From positions 266,854-317,944 of the forward strand of contig NZ_VWSF01000002.1 of the NCBI RefSeq assembly GCF_008629685.1: a DNA stretch of 51,091 bases, given 5' to 3'. Positions 42,950-51,091 of the stretch are shown in pieces. The position numbers and the translations under genes were made by a program. The notes beneath the pieces were generated by a model, which had not been told where the DNA came from, made no database searches, and saw nothing but the letters and a program-made list of their open reading frames with translations. The DNA comes from Adhaeribacter rhizoryzae. Lineage in GTDB: Bacteria > Bacteroidota > Bacteroidia > Cytophagales > Hymenobacteraceae. Position 1 is the stretch's first letter, and each line of letters begins with the position of its first letter.

Positions 42950-45775
42950 TTAGTCTTTTACTATCCGCAGGGTTTTAACACCGCTTTTGGTAGTTAACCG
43001 GATAATGTACACACCAGCCGGTGTAGTAGCATCGCCCCATTGTACCTTAACCGGAGTCTTCGCCTGAGCTTTACCAGATTTCAAAGCTTTTACCAAAGAA
43101 CCACGTACACTGTAAACCATCAGGTTATATTCTTCATCGGTATCCAAGGCGAACTCAATAGTAGCCTGGTTGGTGAACGGATTTGGATAGCTGGTCAGTT
43201 TGGTTTCTTCGGTACCGGTGAATACTTCGGCTTCGGTAGCTACGCGTTCGGATTTACCATTAGTTTTGGCTTCATGGATCACAATTGAACCGCCAGCCAA
43301 AGCTGATGCAGGGACTGCGTTAATGTCAGTGGTAGTAACGTCAGTAGAACTAGTTGGAACATTATTATCGTAAACTACCAAATCGTTTTTATCCTTATCC
43401 CAAATCTTAATACGGAACTTATCTACACCGCCTCCACCATTAATCTGGCCATCAATTCCTGATACCATGAAACCATAGTTCCCATCTCCGTTAATTTTAC
43501 CAGTACCGGTATAATTAGCTTTATAAGTAGCAATAACTAAACGCATATCATCGTAAGCGTTGCTATTAAAGTTTAGATTACCAGCTTGGAATTGGAATTC
43601 AGTTTGCCCATCCGGGATGGTTGTTCCTTTTTTGTATTTAGCAACAAAACCAAAGTTAGCTTTTCCAGTTTTTGAAACATCTGCCTTAAGAGCACCTGCA
43701 GGAGAATTAATCCAACCACCACCAGTTACAAAACCACCATTTGGATCATAAATAGGAAGATAGGCTACATCTTCTCCACATTCCGTGACTGCCTTTATCT
43801 TATAAACATCGGTTTGTAAAACTCCAACATCAAACTTGGCAAAACCTTGAGCATCAGATTTACATACCATTGGAGTACGTTGATCTAAATATAAAGTGAC
43901 TGGAACTCCAACTGCAATTGTACCTGTAACACTATTTGTTACTTTGATAGAGATTGTTGTTGCAGTGCTCTTAACAGCTTGTGGTGTACTGTTTGCAGAA
44001 GCATTAACAGTTACACAAGTCACATCTATACTATTTCTACTAGAAGCATTGTTGTAGTTAGTTCCGTTAGTTGGAGTAAATACAACTGATAATTCTTGAG
44101 CATTACCAGCAGAAAGAACAGTTGAAGAAGTGATTACATCAGTGCCTTTCTTGTAGACAAAAGTACCAGCAACAGCAGCACTACCGAAAGAAGCAGTAGC
44201 ATTCAGTTTACCAGTCAAGTCTGTACCGTAAGTGATAGGTGCTAACGGATTCGGTGTCCATGTAATTACAGGGTTAGCTTTGGCTACCGTGAAGGTTCTA
44301 TCTACGTTTTCAGCCGCATTGTAATTAGTATTACCAGCCTGAGAAGCTCTTACGGTTACATCACCGGCACCAGTGATGGTGATGGTGTTGGTGGTAGTGT
44401 TGATAGAAGCCGGACCACTTACAATGGCGAAGCTTACAGCATCACCAGAAGTAGCGGAAGCCGATACAGTAAACGGTGCATCACCGAACGTCTTACCTGC
44501 TAAAGGAGCAAAGGCAATGGTCTGGTTAGCTTTGGCTACCGTGAAGGTTCTATCTACGTTTTCAGCCGCATTGTAATTAGTATTACCAGCCTGAGAAGCT
44601 CTTACGGTTACATCACCGGCACCAGTGATGGTGATGGTGTTGGTGGTAGTGTTGATAGAAGCCGGACCACTTACAATGGCGAAGCTTACAGCATCACCAG
44701 AAGTAGCGGAAGCCGATACAGTAAACGGTGCATCACCGAACGTCTTACCTGCTAAAGGAGCAAAGGCAATGGTCTGGTTAGCTTTGGTAATAACTAATTC
44801 ACCAGTTCCTTCAATTGGCAAATAAGTATTTGTTTCTCCTGTAAATGATGCTGTTATTGTATAATTACCAACATTTCTATTTTCCAAATTAACTCCGGTA
44901 AGTGTAGCAATCCCATTTGCATTAGTATTTACTGTTCCTACAATTGTATTTCCTATCTTAAATGTAATAGGCTTATTATTTAGTGTTGTTTTAGGCGTGA
45001 TTTGGTAATTTGAATAAAAGGTAGCAGTTAGTGAAACTGTTTCGCCGTAAGAACCCTCTACTTTACTTACTTCTAAAGCACCATAATTTGCCGTAAATAA
45101 AATAGCACTTGCTTCATTATTTGGGCCTGCGGTGAATGAATTGCGTGTCTGTTGAGTAGTTGGAGACAAATTAGTACCTACTCTATAACTATAATTAAGA
45201 ATAGAATAACTAATAGAAGGAGTCACAATAAAGGTTGGAGTGAAGCTATTTACAGTAATAACTGTATTATTTGAAGCTGTACTTCCAGCCGTTAATGGCG
45301 GTGTAAAAGTTGCAGTTCCAGGAGAATTTCCAGAGGTAAAATTAACTGTTACTGATGTCCCAGTTGGGAGACCGGATGCTGCAAATTGAAAACCACCATC
45401 AGTAAATTTAGTTTGAGCAGTTAATAGAGATGTTTGTCCTGTAGCCGTCAAAACAAATGAAACACCTAAATGTCTAATTTCAATTAGATATTGATCATTA
45501 TAAATGTTCCCATTTGCATCAGCTACTGCATAACGATTATGACCATTAGCACAAACAGCAGGGGTTTCATCAAAATGCAATTGCACGGTTTCACCTGGTT
45601 GCCATCCTGTACCAGTTACTTTAACAATATCACCCGGTTGGTAATCTAACTTATCAGTTGTAACCGTTTGCGCAAAAGCGCCGGCCGTGAGGAATAAACT
45701 AAAGAATAGGAAAAGCAGGATGCCGTAGCACCTGGAGTTTTCCCTTAAAAGAATGGGGGGTAAGTGTTTAATCAT
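42950..45775 (-). CDS. Large T9SS-secreted protein with Ig-like repeats
   Basis: A 941-aa protein with a signal peptide (cleaved near AGAFAQ, about residue 36). Order: TDKLDYQPGDIVKVTGTGW domain (about 40-130); beta-sandwich region; Ig-like domain SVEGSYGE region with VSLTATFYSN (about 240-325); two identical 84-residue Ig-like repeats starting ANQTIAFAPLAGKTFGDAPF (about 333-500); a further Ig-like domain (to about 590); then a surface domain with VTGGGWINSPAG and FRIKIWDKDKNDLVVYD (about 690-830); finally a type A T9SS sorting domain from YPNPFTNQATIEF to the end. It is probably an adhesin or surface-layer-type protein exported by the T9SS, with PorV and the C25 sortase as partners. Confidence 0.88.
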   Translation of the reverse strand: MIKHLPPILLRENSRCYGILLFLFFSLFLTAGAFAQTVTTDKLDYQPGDIVKVTGTGWQPGETVQLHFDETPAVCANGHNRYAVADANGNIYNDQYLIEIRHLGVSFVLTATGQTSLLTAQTKFTDGGFQFAASGLPTGTSVTVNFTSGNSPGTATFTPPLTAGSTASNNTVITVNSFTPTFIVTPSISYSILNYSYRVGTNLSPTTQQTRNSFTAGPNNEASAILFTANYGALEVSKVEGSYGETVSLTATFYSNYQITPKTTLNNKPITFKIGNTIVGTVNTNANGIATLTGVNLENRNVGNYTITASFTGETNTYLPIEGTGELVITKANQTIAFAPLAGKTFGDAPFTVSASATSGDAVSFAIVSGPASINTTTNTITITGAGDVTVRASQAGNTNYNAAENVDRTFTVAKANQTIAFAPLAGKTFGDAPFTVSASATSGDAVSFAIVSGPASINTTTNTITITGAGDVTVRASQAGNTNYNAAENVDRTFTVAKANPVITWTPNPLAPITYGTDLTGKLNATASFGSAAVAGTFVYKKGTDVITSSTVLSAGNAQELSVVFTPTNGTNYNNASSRNSIDVTCVTVNASANSTPQAVKSTATTISIKVTNSVTGTIAVGVPVTLYLDQRTPMVCKSDAQGFAKFDVGVLQTDVYKIKAVTECGEDVAYLPIYDPNGGFVTGGGWINSPAGALKADVSKTGKANFGFVAKYKKGTTIPDGQTEFQFQAGNLNFNSNAYDDMRLVIATYKANYTGTGKINGDGNYGFMVSGIDGQINGGGGVDKFRIKIWDKDKNDLVVYDNNVPTSSTDVTTTDINAVPASALAGGSIVIHEAKTNGKSERVATEAEVFTGTEETKLTSYPNPFTNQATIEFALDTDEEYNLMVYSVRGSLVKALKSGKAQAKTPVKVQWGDATTPAGVYIIRLTTKSGVKTLRIVKD
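44272..44787. repeat. Perfect 252-bp tandem duplication inside the Ig-repeat gene
   Basis: Two adjacent 252-bp units (44272-44523 and 44524-44775), plus 12 further matching bases, read the same base for base. Each encodes one 84-residue Ig-like module, so the reading frame is kept. Confidence 0.93.
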
Positions 45776-46433
45776 AAATAGTTTTTTAATGGTGTTTAGT
45801 TGATTATTAGGTTTGCTAATACCTGGGGCCTAGCCAGCGACAAGAGGCGTTTTGTTTTAAATTGTAAGTTGTTCAAGGGATTTATTAATTAGGTAATAGT
45901 TTACTGTTACAAATATGGCTTAATAAAGAGATGATTGTATAAAGTTTCGATTAATCGTTAATTTTGCGCGCCGAACCATTATACTCTTTAGATGAGTAAA
46001 AGCTGACTATCAGATATTCTATGATTATTAAATATTTATCTTACTTAATTCTGTGAGAAACAAATAAACAGCAAGCCTTATTTATGATATATGTTAGATG
46101 TTTAATTAAACAGATTTAAATAAGAATTGAAGGTTCAACATCCTATTATACAAAAAACGTTCTTTAATTTGCAATATTATTTTAAATATTATTATTAATA
46201 TAATAAAAAGTGCCTCTATTTGCATAGAAAGGCTTTTTGAACTGATCTTAGAACTACTTGAGTGTTTATAAATTTTTGGTTATATATTTAATAATGTTTA
46301 CAAAGAATTAGTTGTCATCAAACTTTGAAACCTGTAATAACACGCACTATACATTTATAACCTTAACAGTAATCAATATTACTATTAAAGTAAACAGAAT
46401 GCCGCTTTTTACTTGTTTGCTGATACTTCTCTG
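45776..46433. other. Long AT-rich intergenic region
   Basis: About 660 bp upstream of the minus-strand Ig-repeat gene. No coding frame, strong hairpin or exact TAnnTTTG box was found; a near match, CATATTTG, occurs on the minus strand near 45910. Confidence 0.5.
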
Positions 46434-47180
46434 TTAAACTTTGTAAGGCATACTATTTATACTTTCTAAGGCCTTGTTCAAGGCGGTAAGTTGGTCTTTA
46501 CCTACAAAATATTCGTAAGGATTAGCCCCGCAAAGGTCGCAAGTATGATTAAGCTGTACCAGCGCTTTTAACTTTGGATAAATAGCCGTATTAAAACCAT
46601 CGAGAAAGGAAAGTATTAACGCGTATTCGTCGGGGGGCAAAGTGGGTTGCTTGCTGCGCACTACTTTAATTAATTGGGTTAGCAGCCGCGTAATGTGGTG
46701 CAGGTGCTGACCCACCGGTGAAGTTTTCAGCGTATATCGTAAGTGGCTGGTAAAAATAAGTGGTGGAATTTGCCCGTTGTGGTAATTCTGGTGAGACTCC
46801 AAAATTGTTTTCAGGGCTTTTTCTACTTCTTCGGGGCAAAACTTTTCGTTTTCTTGTTTAAACAGGGTAAACAATTCCAGAATATACCGGGTGGCTACTT
46901 CGGCATGAAGCCGCTCTTTCTCAGAGGTGTGGATGTTTTGCTGTACAAGGTTCGTTTGCTGATATTCTTTAAAAGCAGCCAGAGTAACCATAATTCCCGC
47001 TAGCAGCAGCAATGGCGTAGCTATGCTGCCAAAAGTAACACCAATGGGCCAGGTAAGTTCGCCGCTAAACAACGGCAAAAAAGAAAAATACCGCTGAACC
47101 GGCAAAAGCAGCATAATTAATGGAATGGCAAAGGCCAAAGTAGTTGGCAAGATCAGGAACCGGAGGTGTGTGGTTCTCAT
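46434..47180 (-). CDS. Membrane protein, possibly PutAbiiC-like (putative phage abortive infection)
   Basis: A 248-aa protein with two N-terminal membrane helices (about 8-27 and 44-68), then a mainly helical cytoplasmic part. The second helix TFGSIATPLLLLAGIMVTLAAF, the block PVGQHLHHITRLLTQLIKVV and DEYALILSFLDGFNTAIYPKL resemble corresponding segments of the PutAbiiC family (GDFFGGxLNPIL helix, LGHYFRNLYxIxKxI, YxxILRAQLSxxE). The match is by eye and partial. A CxxC (CDLC) near 221-224 could bind metal. It is a single gene with a -7 box upstream. If not PutAbiiC-like, it is an unassigned membrane protein. Confidence 0.45.
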   Translation of the reverse strand: MRTTHLRFLILPTTLAFAIPLIMLLLPVQRYFSFLPLFSGELTWPIGVTFGSIATPLLLLAGIMVTLAAFKEYQQTNLVQQNIHTSEKERLHAEVATRYILELFTLFKQENEKFCPEEVEKALKTILESHQNYHNGQIPPLIFTSHLRYTLKTSPVGQHLHHITRLLTQLIKVVRSKQPTLPPDEYALILSFLDGFNTAIYPKLKALVQLNHTCDLCGANPYEYFVGKDQLTALNKALESINSMPYKV

Positions 47181-47686
47181 AAGAGATGTTTAAGTATAAA
47201 ATTTTATAACCTTAATTTAAATTTCAGTACAAATATATAAAAATATATATATTTAATATTAGTTAATAAATCTTTTATTTACATACTAGAAGTTCTGTAG
47301 TGGCAGGGGGTTAAATAAATAATTTTTTGACTTACAGACAGGCTTCTTAAGGAACTTCGCTAAATGCTTTAATAAGCCTTTTAAAGATGTGTTGCAGCTA
47401 TTTGAATTTTGCTGAATAGGCAGGAAAGCGGAAAGTATGCAGTTTGCGTAAAATTATGGTTGTTCCGAAGCTTATACCCTTAGCTTGGACATACAACCTG
47501 TTATATAATGTGATGGCTATGCCTAACCAAAAATTTCAACCGGATAATAAAAAAGCCGTTGTTTAAACGGATTGGAAAGGAGTTACATTATGGCCTTAGC
47601 CAATAAACTAAGGTATACGGATTATTACGCCGGAAGTAAAAAGAGAAGGTTTAATTAACCTGGTACTAACAATAACGTTATTTTTA
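47181..47686. other. AT-rich intergenic region
   Basis: About 500 bp with one promoter-like box (47230-47237) and a short CCGTT/AACGG hairpin near 47552-47566. No coding frame recognised. Confidence 0.5.
47230..47237 (-). promoter_or_regulatory. Candidate -7 box for the PutAbiiC-like gene
   Basis: Minus-strand TATATTTG matches TAnnTTTG, 50 bp before the ATG. No -33 TTG at the correct spacing. Confidence 0.4.
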
Positions 47687-47872
47687 TTATCTGCTCTCGT
47701 TCAGTTTACGCAAACGGTTTTCAATAATATGGATGGTTCGGCGCATTTCATTCATTACGGCCTTTTTTTGCGCTTGCCCTAACGACTGGCGCAAATGCGA
47801 CAGGTATTCCTGGCAATCAAACTGATTTAATTTACTAAGGCTTACCTCATCTACTTTATTCTGAACTACCAT
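47687..47872 (-). CDS. Small helical hypothetical protein, 61 aa
   Basis: MVVQNKVDEVSLSKLNQFDC opens a compact, charged, probably all-helical protein (QEYLSHLRQSLGQAQKKAV, RTIHIIENRLRKLNESR). I recognise no family. The amino-acid make-up looks like a real protein rather than random AT-rich DNA, but no promoter box, RBS or neighbour supports it. Confidence 0.45.
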   Translation of the reverse strand: MVVQNKVDEVSLSKLNQFDCQEYLSHLRQSLGQAQKKAVMNEMRRTIHIIENRLRKLNESR

Positions 47873-48802
47873 TTTACTTTTAATTATTTTAGTACAATAA
47901 TATTCGAATATTTTTATCTATATCTTGCATACGCCTTATTAAGTAGTATTAAAAATAATAAATTATTGATAAAATCGCAAAATGCTTTCTTCAGATTAAG
48001 TATTAATTTCTATTTTTCAGTATAAATCTGTACTACTGCGTGGGCCAAAATAGTGTTGCATTAGTATTTCTTACCAAACACTGCGCTAAATGGGTAAGCT
48101 ACCTATCAGAAGAAGATGTAGTAATAAAGTCTAAGATTAGCTTTTTAGCGTATACTAAATATGTTACTTCGGAAAGCAAAAAACCTTGCTGCTAAAAAGT
48201 AGAATAAAGGGTATGCAATAGCTTTATTATACAAAACTGCCAGTGTTTTACATTATATTTTATAGTTATACGCTGCTCACCCGTTGGTTTTACCCATAGT
48301 AATATTAGCGTGTTAAACCTTTTAACAAAATACGCGATTTTTTAGGCCTTTGCTTAAAGCAACAACAATAGGGTAAGACTAAGGTGAATTTAGCTCCAAC
48401 TAATATAAATAATAAATACAGGTGCCGTATAATTAAAGGGTTCGCTTAATTACCTTAATTTATCTTGTCCGGTTAATTTTTAGGCTTAGAGTATAAGATT
48501 TGTTATGCAAATTAATTCAAAATATAATAATAATAAATTTTAATATTTATATTTAAATATGTAAACCTCTTTCTTATTTAATCGTAAATATTGCCTGAAT
48601 TGTTTGAAAATAATTTAGCTATATTTGTTTTTATCTGAAATATTATTTAATTAGTATTTTAATTAACTATTCGACGACATCAATAAAATGAAACAATAAC
48701 TAACTGTTTAGATCTGGTTTGATTATTGTTACAACAGTATTGATATCGCTATAAATTTTATTACAAAGCGGGCTATCTACTAACACCATTAAAGTTATTA
48801 TC
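47873..48802. other. 930-bp AT-rich gene desert
   Basis: The longest non-coding stretch here. I see no tRNA, hairpin terminator or coding frame; only the promoter at 48600-48627 for the glycosyltransferase stands out. Confidence 0.55.
48600..48627 (+). promoter_or_regulatory. Promoter of the first GT2 gene
   Basis: TTG (48600-48602), a 17-nt spacer and TATATTTG (48620-48627) fit the -33/-7 consensus, giving a leader of about 170 nt. Confidence 0.5.
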
Positions 48803-49636
48803 ATGAAGATTTCGATAATTACGGTTTCTTACAACAGCAGTTCTACGATACGGGACACGATAGACTCGGTGTTGTCGCAGGACTACGCCGATTTTGAATA
48901 CATCTTAGTAGACGGGCAATCCACGGACGGGACCTTAGACATTATTCGGTCTTACGACCACCCGAGCATCCGTTGGATAAGCGAGCCGGACAAAGGCATT
49001 TACGATGCCATGAACAAAGGCGTACAACTGGCAACCGGCGATATTATCGGCATCTTAAACTCTGATGATTTTTATACTGACCAGCAGGTGTTGAGCAAAG
49101 TAGCCCGTACTTTCCAGGAGCAGCAGGTAGAAAGCGTGTACAGCGATTTGGCGTACGTAGATGCCAGCGACGTAAACAAGATAGTACGTTACTGGAAATC
49201 CGGGCAGTACAAAGAAGGCAGTTTCCTGGAAGGCTGGATGCCGCCGCACCCGACCTTTTTTGTGCAGCGGAGCGTGTACCAGAAGTACAGCCAGTTTGAT
49301 GTGCGCTTAAAATCAGCGGCCGATTACGAGTTGATGCTGCGCTTTATTCACCGGTTTAAAATATCGGTGGCTTACATACCGGAAACATTGGTGAAGATGC
49401 GGGCCGGAGGGGTGAGTAATGCCAGTTTATTGAACCGGTTTAAAGCCAACCGGGAAGATAGATTAGCCTGGGAGTACAACAAGCTGAACCCGAAGCTTTA
49501 TACCTTAATGCTGAAGCCTTTGCGTAAACTGCAGCAGTTTGCCATTGTTTCGCCTGAACTGCGCATGCTTAAACAAGCCGTGAAATTAATTGCCCGATTA
49601 ATATTGCGGGGTCGGCATGCCAAACGGACATTTTAA
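48803..49636 (+). CDS. GT2 family glycosyltransferase, copy 1
   Basis: A 277-aa GT-A fold enzyme: ISIITVSYNSSSTIRDTIDS (nucleotide-sugar-binding start), VDGQSTDGT, EPDKGIYDAMNKG, and the metal-binding NSDD at about 85-88. The later block GWMPPHPTFFVQRSVY with SAADYELMLRF is typical of WcaA-like transferases acting in exopolysaccharide or O-antigen assembly; donor and acceptor are unknown. Eight of the first ten Asp codons are GAC, whereas neighbouring genes mostly use GAT, a hint of foreign origin. Except for two synonymous changes it equals the gene starting at 50316. Confidence 0.9.
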   Translation: MKISIITVSYNSSSTIRDTIDSVLSQDYADFEYILVDGQSTDGTLDIIRSYDHPSIRWISEPDKGIYDAMNKGVQLATGDIIGILNSDDFYTDQQVLSKVARTFQEQQVESVYSDLAYVDASDVNKIVRYWKSGQYKEGSFLEGWMPPHPTFFVQRSVYQKYSQFDVRLKSAADYELMLRFIHRFKISVAYIPETLVKMRAGGVSNASLLNRFKANREDRLAWEYNKLNPKLYTLMLKPLRKLQQFAIVSPELRMLKQAVKLIARLILRGRHAKRTF

Positions 49637-49670
49637 GCTGTTCACTATTTTTTTAATATAAGTCGTAAAA

Positions 49671-49699
49671 GAAAGGAAGTACAGGGTACTTCTTTTTTT
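49671..49699 (+). terminator. Terminator of GT2 copy 1
   Basis: GAAGTAC pairs with GTACTTC around AGG and is followed by seven T, 40 bp after the stop. Confidence 0.82.
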
Positions 49700-50288
49700 A
49701 TTTTTATTCAGGAGGGTTTGTAGTATGTGCCCAGTATTTAAAAGCAAAATATTTAGCTGGCCACTGCCTGTTTTAAAGGGAGCCACTTGCTTCCGGAATA
49801 GCACAGGGTACATTTTTATTTAATCCTAAACCCGAATATTTTGCTTTCTCTTTAATCCTGAATAACAAAGCCGTACTTTAAATGAGTATGCGGCTGCCGG
49901 GCAAGTTACCAAATAGTTACAAGCCGGTAATAGTAGGTTGGGCTTTAATTAAATTTTTATCAGATCTATATTTTTTACAGCTTATCTATTACCCGCAGTC
50001 TGCATTAATCTTACCCGAAATAGCGTAGTAGTAACTCTTATCAGCCCGAAGAAATAATGCTCCGGACAACCTAAAAAATAGTAATCTTATAATATTATTT
50101 TGTGGCTTTAAGCGGCAGAACAAAAAGAATAGTTAAAATAATATTAGATAATTTGAATATATGGAAATTAATTGCTAAATAGTGCCAAAATAAAACAGTA
50201 TACCAGAAAAGTTAAGCATTTCTGAACTTTCTATAAAGAAAACAATTTGTGGTTTAACTTTTGTTAGGTTTCTTAGGCATATTAGGCT

Positions 50289-50296
50289 TATTTTTG
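50289..50296 (+). promoter_or_regulatory. Candidate -7 box of GT2 copy 2
   Basis: TATTTTTG matches TAnnTTTG, 19 bp before the ATG. A TTTG at 50260-50263 is 25 nt upstream, slightly long. It is unrelated to the promoter of copy 1. Confidence 0.45.
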
Positions 50297-50315
50297 ATTA
50301 ATAATATTTCTGAAA

Positions 50316-51091
50316 ATGAAGATTTCGATAATTACGGTTTCTTACAACAGCAGTTCTACGATACGGGACACGATAGACTCGGTGTTGTCGCAGGACTACG
50401 CCGATTTTGAATACATCTTAGTAGACGGGCAATCCACGGACGGGACCTTAGACATTATTCGGTCTTACGACCACCCGAGCATCCGTTGGATAAGCGAGCC
50501 GGACAAAGGCATTTACGATGCCATGAACAAAGGTGTACAGCTGGCAACCGGCGATATTATCGGCATCTTAAACTCTGATGATTTTTATACTGACCAGCAG
50601 GTGTTGAGCAAAGTAGCCCGTACTTTCCAGGAGCAGCAGGTAGAAAGCGTGTACAGCGATTTGGCGTACGTAGATGCCAGCGACGTAAACAAGATAGTAC
50701 GTTACTGGAAATCCGGGCAGTACAAAGAAGGCAGTTTCCTGGAAGGCTGGATGCCGCCGCACCCGACCTTTTTTGTGCAGCGGAGCGTGTACCAGAAGTA
50801 CAGCCAGTTTGATGTGCGCTTAAAATCAGCGGCCGATTACGAGTTGATGCTGCGCTTTATTCACCGGTTTAAAATATCGGTGGCTTACATACCGGAAACA
50901 TTGGTGAAGATGCGGGCCGGAGGGGTGAGTAATGCCAGTTTATTGAACCGGTTTAAAGCCAACCGGGAAGATAGATTAGCCTGGGAGTACAACAAGCTGA
51001 ACCCGAAGCTTTATACCTTAATGCTGAAGCCTTTGCGTAAACTGCAGCAGTTTGCCATTGTTTCGCCTGAACTGCGCATGCTTAAACAAGT
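50316..51091 (+). CDS. GT2 family glycosyltransferase, copy 2, cut by window edge
   Basis: The first 258 codons of a gene nearly identical to the one at 48803. Over 776 bases I see three differences: C49021/T50534 and A49027/G50540 (both synonymous) and the last base of the window (C49578/T51091), where an Ala codon becomes a Val codon (GTN). The enzyme motifs (VSYNSSSTIRD, NSDD, GWMPPHPTFF) are all intact, so it is probably functional. It has its own candidate promoter. The C-terminus lies beyond the window. Confidence 0.9.
   Translation, partial: MKISIITVSYNSSSTIRDTIDSVLSQDYADFEYILVDGQSTDGTLDIIRSYDHPSIRWISEPDKGIYDAMNKGVQLATGDIIGILNSDDFYTDQQVLSKVARTFQEQQVESVYSDLAYVDASDVNKIVRYWKSGQYKEGSFLEGWMPPHPTFFVQRSVYQKYSQFDVRLKSAADYELMLRFIHRFKISVAYIPETLVKMRAGGVSNASLLNRFKANREDRLAWEYNKLNPKLYTLMLKPLRKLQQFAIVSPELRMLKQ

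Larger units (their letters stand above)
49637..50315. other. Spacer between the duplicated GT2 genes
   Basis: About 680 bp with a terminator at its start and a promoter box near its end; AT-rich, with no coding frame. It does not resemble the region upstream of the first copy. Confidence 0.6.

Overview
The window looks like a chromosomal segment of a Bacteroidota, most likely a Cytophagales/Hymenobacteraceae-type bacterium; Adhaeribacter-like is a guess. Support comes from a PorV/PorU-type type IX secretion (T9SS) pair, two secreted proteins with T9SS type A C-termini, a PspC + head-GIN protein, TAnnTTTG promoter boxes, almost no Shine-Dalgarno sequences, and AT-rich intergenic DNA between moderately GC-rich genes. 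Most of it is ordinary core genome. I see no prophage, IS element or CRISPR array.

Left third (1-18.9 kb): a partial ammonium transporter, a PlsC-type acyltransferase, class II fructose-bisphosphate aldolase, a GH31 alpha-glucosidase facing a glycosyltransferase-like gene that has lost its C-terminal GT-B domain, a LolD-like ABC ATPase, a phage-type annealing-protein-like gene, RecQ, phosphoglycerate kinase, a PASTA protein, a T9SS cargo protein, a rhodanese, and an overlapping HAD phosphatase/site-2 protease pair. Two oppositely oriented copies of a 73-bp palindromic repeat flank the annealing-like/recQ segment.

Middle (18.9-31.5 kb): a CAU-anticodon tRNA, then the most unusual locus: a GalU-type nucleotidyltransferase followed by a 1109-aa protein joining a GHMP (fucokinase-like) domain to a UDPGP pyrophosphorylase domain, in the reverse order of Fkp and with a degenerate kinase P-loop. 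A duplicated terminator/nested-hairpin region follows. Then come iscS-iscU-iscA (minus strand, with an internal terminator), methylmalonyl-CoA epimerase, the CCA-adding enzyme, and a padR-pspC operon with a clear promoter.

Right third (31.8-51 kb): porV and a very large C25-family sortase (PorU/PorU2-like), a small membrane protein, a PA0069-type radical SAM gene broken by an in-frame stop and an A7 frameshift, several unrecognised genes including an extremely hydrophilic disordered protein, a large T9SS-secreted Ig-repeat protein with a perfect 252-bp internal duplication, a possible PutAbiiC-like membrane protein, and two almost identical GT2 glycosyltransferase genes whose similarity starts exactly at the ATG. 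The second copy runs off the right edge.

All functions come from reading motifs by eye; no database search, alignment or folding program was run. Promoter and terminator calls are pattern matches.
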